Shown here piece by piece: positions 8,817 through 17,564 of a DNA stretch of 32,318 nucleotides. This DNA comes from an uncultured Bartonella sp. (GTDB lineage Bacteria > Pseudomonadota > Alphaproteobacteria > Rhizobiales > Rhizobiaceae), in NCBI GenBank assembly GCA_943913205.1, contig CALTWN010000010.1, positions 1-32,318 of the forward strand. Direction: 5' to 3'. Position 1 is the stretch's first letter. The number at the start of each line of letters is the position of its first letter. The notes beneath the pieces were generated by a model, which worked only from the letters and a program-made list of their open reading frames with translations, did not search any database and had not been told where the DNA came from. Position numbers and translations under genes: made by a program.

Positions 8817-11633
8817 TTATTTTTTATATTCACTTGTTGGTATACAACTACATATTAAGTTTCTATCTCCAGCTACATTATTTATACGAGCCACAGGCGG
8901 AAAATATTTATTCTTTTTATTATGTAGGGATGGATATAGAGCAATTTCTCTACTATAACAGTGCTTCCATTCTTCTAATAACGCTTCATGGGCTGTATGT
9001 GGAGCATTTATAAGGGGGTTATCTAGCGCACTCCATACATTATTAGCGATTTTTTCAGCTTCTCCGTAAATAGAAATTAAGGCATCGCAGAATCTATCTA
9101 TTTCATTTTTAGATTCTGATTCCGTTGGTTCTATCATCAATGTACCCGGTACTGGGAAAGACATTGTTGGTGCATGAAATCCGTAATCTATTAATCTTTT
9201 AGCTATATCTTCATCAGTTACATTAAATTTTTCTTTAAGCAGTCTTGTGTCAATTATAGCTTCGTGCGCTACAAAGCCTGTTTTACCTTTATATAAAATT
9301 TTATAATTGCCTTCTTCAAGTCGTTTCGCAATGTAGTTTGCATTTAAAATAGCGCATTGAGTTGCAGTTTTTAACCCGTATGCACCCATCATACGAATAT
9401 ACATCCACGAAATAGCTAAAATGGAAGCACTACCATAAGGTGCACTAGAAACCATAAAACATTTATCGCTTATTTCATGCGAAGGTAAAAAATCTACCAA
9501 ATGCTCAGCAACACCTATAGGTCCGCACCCTGGACCCCCTCCTCCATGTGGTATAGCGAAAGTTTTATGAAGATTCATATGGCAAACATCAGCTCCAATA
9601 TCAATTACGCGAGATAAACCAACCATTGCATTTAAATTAGCGCCATCTAAATAAACTTGCCCGCCATTATCATGAATAATTTTACATATATCACAAATAT
9701 TTTCTTCATAAACCCCGTGTGTTGAAGGATAGGTTATCATTAATGCGCCAAGATTTTCTTTATATTGTTCTGCTTTAAGTCGCAAATCTTCAATATTAAT
9801 ATCACCATTTTCATTACATTCAACTACTACTATTTTAAAGCCTGCCATCTGCGCTGAAGCGGGATTAGTGCCATGAGCAGATGCCGGAATAAGACAAATA
9901 ATTCGATCACCAGAATTTTTGCTTTTTAAATATTGCTTTATAACTAATAAGCCGGCATACTCACCTTGAGCCCCAGAATTTGGCTGAAAAGAAATTTTTG
10001 TAAATCCGGTAATAGCACATAAAAGCTTTTCTAAATCACTTATAAGCTCAAAATACCCTTTCGCATCGCAAAGCGCTAAGGGATGTATATTATTCCATTT
10101 TGCCACACTTAAAGGGATAAGCTCAGATGCAGCATTCATTTTCATTGTACAAGAACCTAGAGGGATCATTGCTCTATCCAAAGCCAAATCCTTGTCGCTC
10201 AAGCTTCGCAAAAATCTCATCATATCTGTTTCAGATTGTATAATATTAAAAATTTCTTGCGTTAAGAAAGCTGAAGAACGTAGCATATCTGGTTTGATGC
10301 CATCGAATATTTTTTCTGTTTCGGCCACAGAAAAAATCTTTAACAATTCGTTATAATCATGCTCATTTGATGTTTCATCGAAATTCACAGAAATCATATC
10401 TGAACCAGTAGATCTTAATAAAATACCAAGATCATATGCTTTTTTCTGTATTTCTTGTGCTTGCCCTTTAACTATCAACGTGACACAGTCAAAAAAACTA
10501 TCGCTATATAATTCAAATCCCTGAGCTTTACAGGCACTAGCAAACCTAGATGCCATATTATGCACATTGAAAGCAATATTTTGTAAACCTCTAGCGCCAT
10601 GCCATATAGCATAAGATGCAGACATATTCGCCAATAATACTTGTGAAGTACATATATTAGAATTGGCCTTATCTCTTCTTATATGTTGTTCTCTGGTTTG
10701 CAAAGATAAACGATAAGCCGGGTTATTTTGGGCATCAATAGAAACACCTACTATGCGGCCAGGCATTAATCTTGTAAGCTTTTCGCTGACTGCCATATAA
10801 GCTGCAGCTGGACCGCCAAACCCCATAGGTACACCAAAACGCTGCATAGAACCAACAACAACATCTGCGCCCATAGCACCTGGTGATTTTAAAATAGTAA
10901 GCGCCAATGGATCGGCTACAAAAACAACTAACGCGTCTTTATTTTTTGCTTGTTTAATTATAGTAGAATAATCATATAAAGCTCCATAACTATCAGGTAA
11001 TGGTAAAATAATTGCCGCTATATCTTGTGGTAAATCTATTTCAGTATTTTTATATTCTAAAATTTGATAATTTTTATATTTTGCGCGAGTAGCTAAAACT
11101 GCCATAGTTTGCGGATGAAGTTTACCAATAACCGCCACCTTATTGCGTTTTTCTTTAAAGTAACGTATGGCTAATGCCATAGCTTCTGCAGTTGCGGTAC
11201 CTTCATCAAGCAGCGAAGCATTTGCAATAGCTAAGCCTGTAAGTTCTGTGACTAAAGTTTGAAAATGAAAAAGAAGCTCTAACCTGCCTTGACTAATTTC
11301 TGCTTGATAGGGCGTATATGAGGTATACCAAGCTGGATTTTCAAATAAATTACGCATTATTACACTAGGCATAAAGCTACCGTGATATCCCTGGCCTATA
11401 AAACTTTTATTCAAGTTATTTTTTTCAATAATAGTATTTATATACTCTAAAGCCTCACTTTCACTCAGAGCAAATGGTAAACTTAAAGGCTCTTTCATTC
11501 TTATTGAAGAAGGCAAGGCTTTATCGCAAAGTTCATCTAATGAGCTTATATCTAAATATTTCAACATATCTTTTAGGTCTATATCTTTAGTGCCTATATG
11601 CCGCTTGTAAAAAGGTATATTTTTGTTATTCAT
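8817..11633 (-). CDS. gcvP: GcvP, glycine dehydrogenase (decarboxylating), P protein
   Basis: PLP-dependent P protein of the glycine cleavage system. It decarboxylates glycine and loads the aminomethyl group onto the lipoyl arm of GcvH. At 938 codons it is the single-chain form, in which the two related halves (GcvPA and GcvPB of some bacteria) are fused. The N-terminal half begins with the typical FYKRHIGT. The C-terminal half carries the PLP lysine in MNLHKTFAIPHGGGGPG. The glycine-rich SAHGTNPASAQMAG and LDGANLNAM are also present. It lies eight bases downstream of gcvH in the order gcvT-gcvH-gcvP. The L protein (lipoamide dehydrogenase) is not in the window and is normally shared with other dehydrogenases. 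Confidence 0.98.
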   Translation of the reverse strand: MNNKNIPFYKRHIGTKDIDLKDMLKYLDISSLDELCDKALPSSIRMKEPLSLPFALSESEALEYINTIIEKNNLNKSFIGQGYHGSFMPSVIMRNLFENPAWYTSYTPYQAEISQGRLELLFHFQTLVTELTGLAIANASLLDEGTATAEAMALAIRYFKEKRNKVAVIGKLHPQTMAVLATRAKYKNYQILEYKNTEIDLPQDIAAIILPLPDSYGALYDYSTIIKQAKNKDALVVFVADPLALTILKSPGAMGADVVVGSMQRFGVPMGFGGPAAAYMAVSEKLTRLMPGRIVGVSIDAQNNPAYRLSLQTREQHIRRDKANSNICTSQVLLANMSASYAIWHGARGLQNIAFNVHNMASRFASACKAQGFELYSDSFFDCVTLIVKGQAQEIQKKAYDLGILLRSTGSDMISVNFDETSNEHDYNELLKIFSVAETEKIFDGIKPDMLRSSAFLTQEIFNIIQSETDMMRFLRSLSDKDLALDRAMIPLGSCTMKMNAASELIPLSVAKWNNIHPLALCDAKGYFELISDLEKLLCAITGFTKISFQPNSGAQGEYAGLLVIKQYLKSKNSGDRIICLIPASAHGTNPASAQMAGFKIVVVECNENGDINIEDLRLKAEQYKENLGALMITYPSTHGVYEENICDICKIIHDNGGQVYLDGANLNAMVGLSRVIDIGADVCHMNLHKTFAIPHGGGGPGCGPIGVAEHLVDFLPSHEISDKCFMVSSAPYGSASILAISWMYIRMMGAYGLKTATQCAILNANYIAKRLEEGNYKILYKGKTGFVAHEAIIDTRLLKEKFNVTDEDIAKRLIDYGFHAPTMSFPVPGTLMIEPTESESKNEIDRFCDALISIYGEAEKIANNVWSALDNPLINAPHTAHEALLEEWKHCYSREIALYPSLHNKKNKYFPPVARINNVAGDRNLICSCIPTSEYKK

Positions 11634-11641
11634 TTTATGCC

Positions 11642-12007
11642 TTATAATAATTCTTTATATGCTTCTAAATCAAAAAGGCATTCTAACTCCTCCTTATTTG
11701 ATATATGCATTTTCCACAGCCAACCTTTTTCTTGTGGCGAAGTATTTACTATAGATGGATCAACATTAAGATTTTCGTTTATTGCTATAATTTTTCCACT
11801 TATGGGTGCGTAAACATCGGAGGCTGCCTTAACTGATTCTACTACTACAACTGGCTCCCCGCTTATATATTCTTCGCCTATTGCTGGTAATTCTACAAAC
11901 ACTAAATCTCCCAATTGCTCCTGTGCATAATCTGTTATGCCTATTGTAGCAACATCGCCCTCTACTTTTAGCCACTCATGTTCTTTTGTATAATATGTAA
12001 TTGTCAT
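11642..12007 (-). CDS. gcvH: GcvH, lipoyl carrier protein of glycine cleavage
   Basis: 121-residue lipoyl-domain protein that shuttles the aminomethyl intermediate between GcvP, GcvT and the L protein. The start TYYTKEHEWLKVEGD is typical. The lipoyl-attachment lysine lies in VVVESVKAASDVYAPISG. GWLWKMHI follows near the C-terminus. The ATG overlaps the gcvT stop by four bases, so the two are translationally coupled. Function requires lipoylation by enzymes outside this window. Confidence 0.98.
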   Translation of the reverse strand: MTITYYTKEHEWLKVEGDVATIGITDYAQEQLGDLVFVELPAIGEEYISGEPVVVVESVKAASDVYAPISGKIIAINENLNVDPSIVNTSPQEKGWLWKMHISNKEELECLFDLEAYKELL

Positions 12008-13119
12008 TTTTTATTTCCTATATTTTTTAAGTCATTATAATAGTTATGCTCAACAAAAGGCAATGTAGTTAGCTGTAACTCTATTTGCTTTCCTCTTTGA
12101 TATGCATATATCTGTGAAAAATTTACTTTATATGATCGTTCAATATATCCCATAGCAATAGGGCGTTTGATAGAAGGACCATATCCGCCAGATGTTATTT
12201 CCCCTATCTTGTAGCCTTCTTTATTATTAATTATGGCACCTGCTCGTACGGGTTGCTGCCCCACTGGTAAGAAACCGCAACGAATTTTGGCCGGTTTATT
12301 TTCAATAAAATCTGCTAAAGCCTTAGCTCCTATATATTTAGCAGCCCCATCTCTTAAAGGTTTAGGGATAGCCCATAATAAACCCGCCTCTACAGGGCTA
12401 ATATCTGGATTTATATCTTGACCATGCAAGCATAATCCAGCTTCTAAGCGTAAGCTATCTCGAGCAGCTAAGCCAGCCCATTTAGCTATACCAACTTCTA
12501 AAATTTTATTAGTAAATAATTCAGCTTGTTCAATTGGAACAGCAATTTCAAACCCATCTTCACCGGTATAACCAGAGCGTGTAATAAACAAATCATTGAA
12601 CTCATAACTCTGCATAAAAGATAAATTGTTAGCATCTTCTAGCCCCAAACAAATCATTATATCTACAGCCTTTGGTCCCTGCAAAGCTAATATCACCCTC
12701 TTTAGCTGTGTAATTTTTACATTATGATAAGATTGTTGTTGTGCAACGAGATGCGCAAAATCTTTTTCTGCATTAGCTGCGTTTACCACTATATAATATT
12801 TGTTTGTTGATAATTTACTGATAATTAAATCATCTATTATACCAGCGCGCTCATTCAAGAAAAAGCTATATTGATTTTTCTTTATTGGCATTTGCTCAAG
12901 AGATGCCGGTAGACAATGTTCAAGAAAATTTGTAGCTTCATCACCCGCTACCTCTATTAACTTCATATGCGAAATATCAAACAAACCAGCAGCACTTCTT
13001 GTATGTAAATGTTCTTGCAATACACCTTCTCGATACATAATGGGCATATTAGTATTAGCAAAAACACCAAATCTTGCTCCAGCTTGCTTATGCAATTTAT
13101 TTAAATATAGCTCTTTCAT
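12004..13119 (-). CDS. gcvT: GcvT, aminomethyltransferase (T protein)
   Basis: Tetrahydrofolate-dependent T protein that releases ammonia from the GcvH-bound intermediate and makes 5,10-methylene-THF. The ATG at 13119 (371 codons) is preferred over a TTG at 13152, because AAAGG lies nine bases before it and the protein then begins in the family manner. The longer form would also overlap crcB. Conserved segments are RSAAGLFDISHMKLIEV, RAGIIDDLI, TRSGYTGEDGFEI, RDSLRLEAGLCLHGQDI and GEITSGGYGPSIK. It follows crcB by 11 bases. No glycine riboswitch was found upstream. Confidence 0.96.
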   Translation of the reverse strand: MKELYLNKLHKQAGARFGVFANTNMPIMYREGVLQEHLHTRSAAGLFDISHMKLIEVAGDEATNFLEHCLPASLEQMPIKKNQYSFFLNERAGIIDDLIISKLSTNKYYIVVNAANAEKDFAHLVAQQQSYHNVKITQLKRVILALQGPKAVDIMICLGLEDANNLSFMQSYEFNDLFITRSGYTGEDGFEIAVPIEQAELFTNKILEVGIAKWAGLAARDSLRLEAGLCLHGQDINPDISPVEAGLLWAIPKPLRDGAAKYIGAKALADFIENKPAKIRCGFLPVGQQPVRAGAIINNKEGYKIGEITSGGYGPSIKRPIAMGYIERSYKVNFSQIYAYQRGKQIELQLTTLPFVEHNYYNDLKNIGNKK

Positions 13120-13130
13120 ATAATATACCT

Positions 13131-13490
13131 TTATATCTTTTTTGATAGCCAATAGAATATTGCTATACTCAATAAACTAAGACCTGTACTAAATATAATA
13201 TTAACTAAAGCCGCATAAAAATGCCCCGCTTCAATAAGCTTAAAATTATCTAAACTAAAAGTAGAAAACGTAGTAAATCCTCCACAAAAACCATATACAA
13301 CAAAAGATGTCATTCTGTCTAAAATCTCTAAAGGAATTTTAATTCGCAATATAAAGATAAATATTCCCAATAACATCGATCCTAAAATATTTATTATCAT
13401 TGTGGCATTTACTATAATAATTTGACCCAAAATATAACGACATATACTGCCAAGAGCACCCCCTAAAGCGATAAATACTAGTAATTGCAT
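13131..13490 (-). CDS. crcB: CrcB/FluC, fluoride ion channel
   Basis: Small four-helix inner-membrane protein that works as a dual-topology dimer to let toxic fluoride out of the cell. The 119-codon product has the N-terminal GGALGSICRYILG and the signature GFCGGFTTFSTFS in the third helix, where the pore phenylalanines lie. It is the first gene of the crcB-gcvT-gcvH-gcvP-fpr row. No fluoride riboswitch can be recognised in the 116 bases upstream, so regulation by fluoride is not indicated. The grouping with glycine cleavage genes looks like operon packing rather than a shared task. Confidence 0.95.
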   Translation of the reverse strand: MQLLVFIALGGALGSICRYILGQIIIVNATMIINILGSMLLGIFIFILRIKIPLEILDRMTSFVVYGFCGGFTTFSTFSLDNFKLIEAGHFYAALVNIIFSTGLSLLSIAIFYWLSKKI

Positions 13491-13606
13491 CGTTTCCCTT
13501 CTTTTATATCTTTTATATTAAACTATATGACTTATTTAATGTTTTATAACAGAAATACTAAATTTATCTATTCAATATATACAAAATAAAGGTTTATAAC
13601 TTTTTT

Positions 13607-14269
13607 ATGAAAGCTGGAAATATAGAATATAAGCAAGCTTCAGACTTACCAAATAAGCTATCTATACTAATAAGTACGTCTATGCTAATTTTACCTGGCA
13701 CATATGTGCCGGTAATTATTGAACAAAAAAAATATTTAAAACTTATAGAAGACGTTCTTAAAGATAACAAGCTTATAGGTGTATTACAGTTAAAACCAAA
13801 TGGTTATGAAACTTACGACATGGGGTGTATAGCACGTATCACAAGCTTTTCTGAATTAGGAAATGGAAAAACTACAATTTCGCTTGAGGGAGTATGCAGA
13901 TTTTATCGCCTAGATAAAATTGAGACAAAAAACACTTATGAAATATTCAGTATAGAACCTATCCCTGGAGATTTTAATAGAATCGAAAAAAATACAGATC
14001 TAACTCCTTTTATTAATAGTTATCTAAATAATAATGGTATAAGTCCAAATTTAAATAGCAAAACTTTTAAAGCAGAATTAACACAATTTAGTAATACGCC
14101 TTTTGATGTTTTATTAAATAGTTTATGTATAAATGCAGGCTTCAACAGTGAAGAGCAGCAATTATTATTAGAGGCTAACACTATAGATGATAGGGCTCAG
14201 CTTTTTTTAGCCTTAAGTGAACGAGCCTTGATGAAAAAGCAAAAAAATAAAACATCTATATTACACTAG
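13607..14269 (+). CDS. Stand-alone LON substrate-binding domain protein
   Basis: 220-residue protein resembling the N-terminal substrate-binding domain of Lon protease, without the AAA+ or protease parts. Landmarks are ILPGTYVPVIIEQKKYLKLI, IGVLQL, GCIARITSFSELGNGKTTISLEGVCRF and a helical C-terminal half. Similar stand-alone LON proteins are widespread in Rhizobiales, often beside a Trm112-like gene, which is absent here. The function is unproven; protein binding or quality control is plausible. Two substitutions are worth noting: the usual Pro-Leu-Phe of the first strand reads MLIL, and the second half is more diverged than the first. The ATG at 13607 has AAAGG about 14 bases upstream, a weak ribosome site. 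Confidence 0.8.
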   Translation: MKAGNIEYKQASDLPNKLSILISTSMLILPGTYVPVIIEQKKYLKLIEDVLKDNKLIGVLQLKPNGYETYDMGCIARITSFSELGNGKTTISLEGVCRFYRLDKIETKNTYEIFSIEPIPGDFNRIEKNTDLTPFINSYLNNNGISPNLNSKTFKAELTQFSNTPFDVLLNSLCINAGFNSEEQQLLLEANTIDDRAQLFLALSERALMKKQKNKTSILH

Positions 14270-14303
14270 ATAATACTTGTATATTAACATCAATTCGCAT
14301 ATG

Positions 14304-14333
14304 TTATGCACTCGCAGCATATATAAATATAAT
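14304..14333 (+). promoter_or_regulatory. Possible promoter of asd
   Basis: A perfect TATAAT box at 14328-14333 lies 18 bases after a weak TTATGC (14304-14309). The ATG of asd follows at 14351 with GGAG at 14342-14345. The -35 region overlaps a short interrupted palindrome with ATATG and CATAT arms. This is a visual call only. Confidence 0.35.
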
Positions 14334-14350
14334 CACTAATTGGAGCAAAA

Positions 14351-15373
14351 ATGGGTTATAATGTAGCTATTGTAGGCGCCACCGGTAGCGTTGGTAGAGA
14401 AATGCTAAATATACTAGATGAGCGTGGATTTCCAGTTGATAAGATCGCAGCATTAGCAACAAGAAAATCTAAAGGCAAGGCTGTATCAATTGGCGATAAA
14501 ACTATTAAAGCTGAGGCATTAGAAAATTTTGATTTTAATGATTTCCATATTTGTTTAATGTCAGCAGGTAGCGAAGTAAGCAAAGAATGGGCACCTAAAA
14601 TAAGCAAACAAGGCTGCATTGTTATAGATAATTCTTCTGCATGGCGATACAACCCCCAAGTGCCCCTAATAGTGCCCGAGGTCAATGCTAATGATATTAC
14701 ACTTTGTAAAAAATTAAATATTATTGCAAACCCAAATTGTTCTACGATACAGCTTATGGTAGCTTTAAAACCATTGCACGACATAGCTACGATAAAAAGA
14801 GTTGTTGTGGCTACTTACCAATCTGTATCTGGGGCAGGTAAAATGGGTATGGAAGAATTATTTGAACAATCCCGAGCTATATTCGTAGCAGACCCTGTAG
14901 AGCAGCGTAAATTTACAAAGCGCATTGCTTTTAATCTTATACCCCACATCGATGATTTTATGGAAGATGGCTATACTAAAGAAGAATGGAAAATGATAGC
15001 TGAAACAAAAAAAATTCTTGATCCAAAAATTAAGTTAACAGCCACAGCTGTACGCGTGCCGGTATTTATAGGTCATAGTGAAGCAGTTAACATAGAATTT
15101 GAAAAATCTATATCTGCCGCCTTCGCCACTGATATTTTACGAAATGCTCCTGGTTGCCAAGTTATAGATAGTAGAGACGATGGTGGATATATAACGCCTT
15201 ACGAAGTAGCGGGAGAAGATGATGTATTTATTAGCAGGATACGTGAGGATATTACAACAAAAAATGGGTTAGCTTTTTGGATTTGCGCCGATAATTTACG
15301 TAAAGGAGCAGCTCTTAATGCCGTGCAAATAGCTGAACTTTTAGTAGCTAATAATTTAGTTAGCTCAAAATAA
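14351..15373 (+). CDS. asd: Aspartate-semialdehyde dehydrogenase
   Basis: Makes L-aspartate 4-semialdehyde from aspartyl phosphate with NADPH, the branch point to lysine/diaminopimelate, threonine and methionine. It is needed for peptidoglycan through DAP. The 340-codon product has the NADP-binding GATGSVGREML (9-19) and the active-site cysteine C130 in NPNCSTIQL. SVSGAGKMGMEEL and VPVFIGHSEAVNIEF carry the catalytic His region. A GGAG ribosome site precedes the ATG by about five bases. It appears to be monocistronic between the LON-domain gene and rpsU. Confidence 0.97.
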   Translation: MGYNVAIVGATGSVGREMLNILDERGFPVDKIAALATRKSKGKAVSIGDKTIKAEALENFDFNDFHICLMSAGSEVSKEWAPKISKQGCIVIDNSSAWRYNPQVPLIVPEVNANDITLCKKLNIIANPNCSTIQLMVALKPLHDIATIKRVVVATYQSVSGAGKMGMEELFEQSRAIFVADPVEQRKFTKRIAFNLIPHIDDFMEDGYTKEEWKMIAETKKILDPKIKLTATAVRVPVFIGHSEAVNIEFEKSISAAFATDILRNAPGCQVIDSRDDGGYITPYEVAGEDDVFISRIREDITTKNGLAFWICADNLRKGAALNAVQIAELLVANNLVSSK

Positions 15374-15474
15374 TAATTTTTTACTTACAATAAAACCAAA
15401 TGCTTGATAAGTTTAGGCTTTTTGTGTATAAAGAATGTTCAAAACAAATATATTAATATAGGTAGGAATAATAA

Positions 15475-15681
15475 GTGCAAGTAATTGTTAGAGATAATAA
15501 TGTAGACCAAGCTCTTAGAGTTTTAAAGAAAAAAATGCAGCGAGAAGGTATTTTTCGCGATATTAAATTACGCGATCATTTCGAAAAACCTTCTGAGAAA
15601 CGTGCCCGTGAAAAAGCTGAAGCTATAAGGCGTACACGTAAATTGGCTCGTAAACGCGCACAACGCGAAGGTTTAGCGTAA
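15475..15681 (+). CDS. rpsU: 30S ribosomal protein S21
   Basis: 68-residue, very basic ribosomal protein of the 30S head/platform region, involved in initiation. It starts at GTG with MQVIVRDNNVDQALRVLKKK, continues with the S21 signature RDIKLRDHFEKPSEKRAREK, and ends in an Arg/Lys-rich tail. The GTG is the only start giving the conserved N-terminus; GGAA lies about seven bases upstream. A strong terminator follows 34 bases after the stop, inside the opposing maoC gene. Confidence 0.97.
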   Translation: MQVIVRDNNVDQALRVLKKKMQREGIFRDIKLRDHFEKPSEKRAREKAEAIRRTRKLARKRAQREGLA

Positions 15682-15691
15682 GTTACTCACA

Positions 15692-16165
15692 TTATATAGA
15701 ATTGAGCGCAACAATCCAGCTGGCTTTTAAAGCTGGCTTTTTTCTGTGTTCTATTTCTATAAAAACGTTATAATAGATAAATATACAATTACTTAACCGA
15801 TTATCATATTTATCAAGGATGAATCGCGCTCTAATCCTACTTCCTTCCAACACAGGTTGCATAAACCTAACCTTATTAAAACCATAATTTATAGCTATGT
15901 GCTCATCTTTAATTTTAGGCATAATACCAACGGCAAAGCTAGATATCAAAGATAGAGTTAAAAAGCCATGTGCTATGGTACTACCAAATTGAGTTTTTTT
16001 AGCTTGTTTTGGGCAGATATGTATAAAATTAAAATCATTTGTTACTTCCGCAAACTTATTTATCAATGTTTGATCAATTAGCTTCCAATCTGAAACACCT
16101 ATAATGGTACCTTGATATTTTTGTAAATATTCAGGTAATTGATTGAAATTTATAATAACTGGCAT
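15692..16165 (-). CDS. MaoC-like hotdog dehydratase
   Basis: 157-residue protein of the MaoC (R)-specific enoyl-CoA hydratase family. The family segment is present: FAEVTNDFNFIHICPKQAKK followed by FGSTIAHGFLTLSLISSF. It supplies the hydratase Asp/His pair (D in TNDFN, H in FIH) and the IAHG loop. Known members hydrate trans-2-enoyl-CoA or act in other acyl-CoA pathways; the substrate here is unknown. The last 17 or so codons are shared in antisense with the rpsU terminator, which may constrain them. Its 5' end faces the COG4091-type gene across 82 bases, so the two may share a divergent control region. No CoA-pathway neighbours help to narrow the role. Confidence 0.85.
   Translation of the reverse strand: MPVIINFNQLPEYLQKYQGTIIGVSDWKLIDQTLINKFAEVTNDFNFIHICPKQAKKTQFGSTIAHGFLTLSLISSFAVGIMPKIKDEHIAINYGFNKVRFMQPVLEGSRIRARFILDKYDNRLSNCIFIYYNVFIEIEHRKKPALKASWIVALNSI
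15716..15743 (+). terminator. Rho-independent terminator of rpsU
   Basis: A perfect 6-bp stem, CCAGCT (15716-15721) with AGCTGG (15731-15736), has a nine-base loop and is followed by C and six T (15738-15743). It lies just after rpsU and wholly within the 3' coding part of maoC on the other strand. Confidence 0.8.
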
Positions 16166-16247
16166 AATTCACCAACATAATATATGGATTTTGTGCTTAT
16201 AATAGCTTATATTCCAAAATAAACAAGTTGTTAGATGTGAGGTTTAA

Positions 16248-17564
16248 ATGGCTTCAAATGTGGTGTTATCTGGCTTAGCCCAAGCCCTTTGGCGTAGGGA
16301 GACAGAAAATAACCCTATAAAAATAGGTTTAGTAGGCTGTGGCGAAATGGGAACAGATTTACTATGCCGAATCGCTTTAATGGATGGCATTAAAGTAACT
16401 CATATAGTAACAAGAAATTTAGAACGTGTTTTTGAAGCTTGCAAAATTTGCTTTAATGATAAAAACTTTGCACAAGAGTGCAATAATTTATCTAGTGTAT
16501 ATAAAGCTATCGAGATGGGAAGAATAGCCGCAGGTACAGATTTAGAGCTATTGCTTGAAAATGAGCAAATTGATGTAGTTGTTGATGCCACAGGGCATCC
16601 AAATGCAGGAGCAGAAATTGGCTATAAAGTACTGACAAATGGGAAACATTTGGTGACTATGAATTTAGAGGCTGATGCAGCCATAGGTCATATCCTTAAT
16701 ATAGAAGCAAAAAAAAATAATCTTATATATTCTGTAGGAGCTGGTGATGAGCCAAGCGCATGTATGGAGCTTATTAACTTTATTTCGGCTATGGGGCATG
16801 AAATTATAGCCGCCGGCAAAGGCAAGAACAACCCCCTAATCACTGATGCTACACCCGATAAATTTGAAGAAGAAGCATACAAGCGTAATATGAATCCAAG
16901 AATGTTAGTAGAGTTTATAGATGGCTCTAAAACTATGGTAGAAATGGCAACTATTTCTAATGCCACGGGTCTTGAGCTTGATATCGATGGAATGCACGGC
17001 GCCGATACTGAGCTAGAAGAGCTAAACAAGGTTTTTATACCTAAAAATGCTGGTGGCATATTAAACAAATCTGGTGTGGTTGACTATAGCATAGGTAAAA
17101 ATGTAGCACCGGGAGTATTTGCCATAGCTTATATGCCACAATCGCGCATAAAAGAACGTATGCGAGATTTAAAGCTAGGCGACGGTCCCTATTATACATT
17201 TTATAGACCATATCATCTTACAGCTATGGAAGTGCCCTTAACTTGCGCTAGAATAGTTTTAAATGGGAAAGCTGATATGCAGCCGCTTAATAAAATGGTA
17301 ACAGAAGTTTGCGCTGTAGCTAAAAAAGATTTATACCCAGCGGATAAGTTAGATTTTATAGGCTTATATACTTATAGGGCCTATAGTATTGATGCAAATA
17401 AAGCCAGAAATAAAAAAGCAATAGCTTGTGGACTATTAGAAGGCGCTACAGTTACAAAACATATAAAAAGAGGCGAGCTTTTTACCACCGATAATTGTCA
17501 AATAAATAGCTCACTATTTATTGCTAAATTGAGAGCGAATCAAGATAAATTATTATATCAATGA
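16248..17564 (+). CDS. Homoserine-dehydrogenase-like oxidoreductase with C-terminal SAF-type domain (COG4091 type)
   Basis: 438-residue predicted NAD(P)-dependent oxidoreductase. A Rossmann fold opens with KIGLVGCGEMGTDLL (about 24-38). It continues with DVVVDATGHPNAGAEIGYKVL and HLVTMNLEADAAIGHIL, as in COG4091 proteins related to homoserine dehydrogenase. The C-terminus (about 385-438), with ACGLLEGATVTKHIKRGELF, resembles a SAF domain, a sugar- or sialic-acid-synthase-like fold. It has no ACT domain and is not expected to be the ordinary biosynthetic homoserine dehydrogenase. The ATG has GAGG five bases upstream. Its stop overlaps the next start (ATGA), so it leads a three-gene operon. The substrate is unknown. 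Confidence 0.8.
   Translation: MASNVVLSGLAQALWRRETENNPIKIGLVGCGEMGTDLLCRIALMDGIKVTHIVTRNLERVFEACKICFNDKNFAQECNNLSSVYKAIEMGRIAAGTDLELLLENEQIDVVVDATGHPNAGAEIGYKVLTNGKHLVTMNLEADAAIGHILNIEAKKNNLIYSVGAGDEPSACMELINFISAMGHEIIAAGKGKNNPLITDATPDKFEEEAYKRNMNPRMLVEFIDGSKTMVEMATISNATGLELDIDGMHGADTELEELNKVFIPKNAGGILNKSGVVDYSIGKNVAPGVFAIAYMPQSRIKERMRDLKLGDGPYYTFYRPYHLTAMEVPLTCARIVLNGKADMQPLNKMVTEVCAVAKKDLYPADKLDFIGLYTYRAYSIDANKARNKKAIACGLLEGATVTKHIKRGELFTTDNCQINSSLFIAKLRANQDKLLYQ

Noticed and set aside
13491..13606. Fluoride riboswitch before crcB
   Set aside because: The conserved GG-rich pseudoknot elements of the crcB motif are not visible in these bases.
13120..13606. Glycine riboswitch before gcvT
   Set aside because: gcvT is preceded directly by crcB, and no tandem aptamer-like structure can be made out there or upstream of crcB.
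15374..15474. Terminator between asd and rpsU
   Set aside because: A CTT/AAG stem near a CTTTTTG run exists, but pairing is too short and interrupted to support a call.
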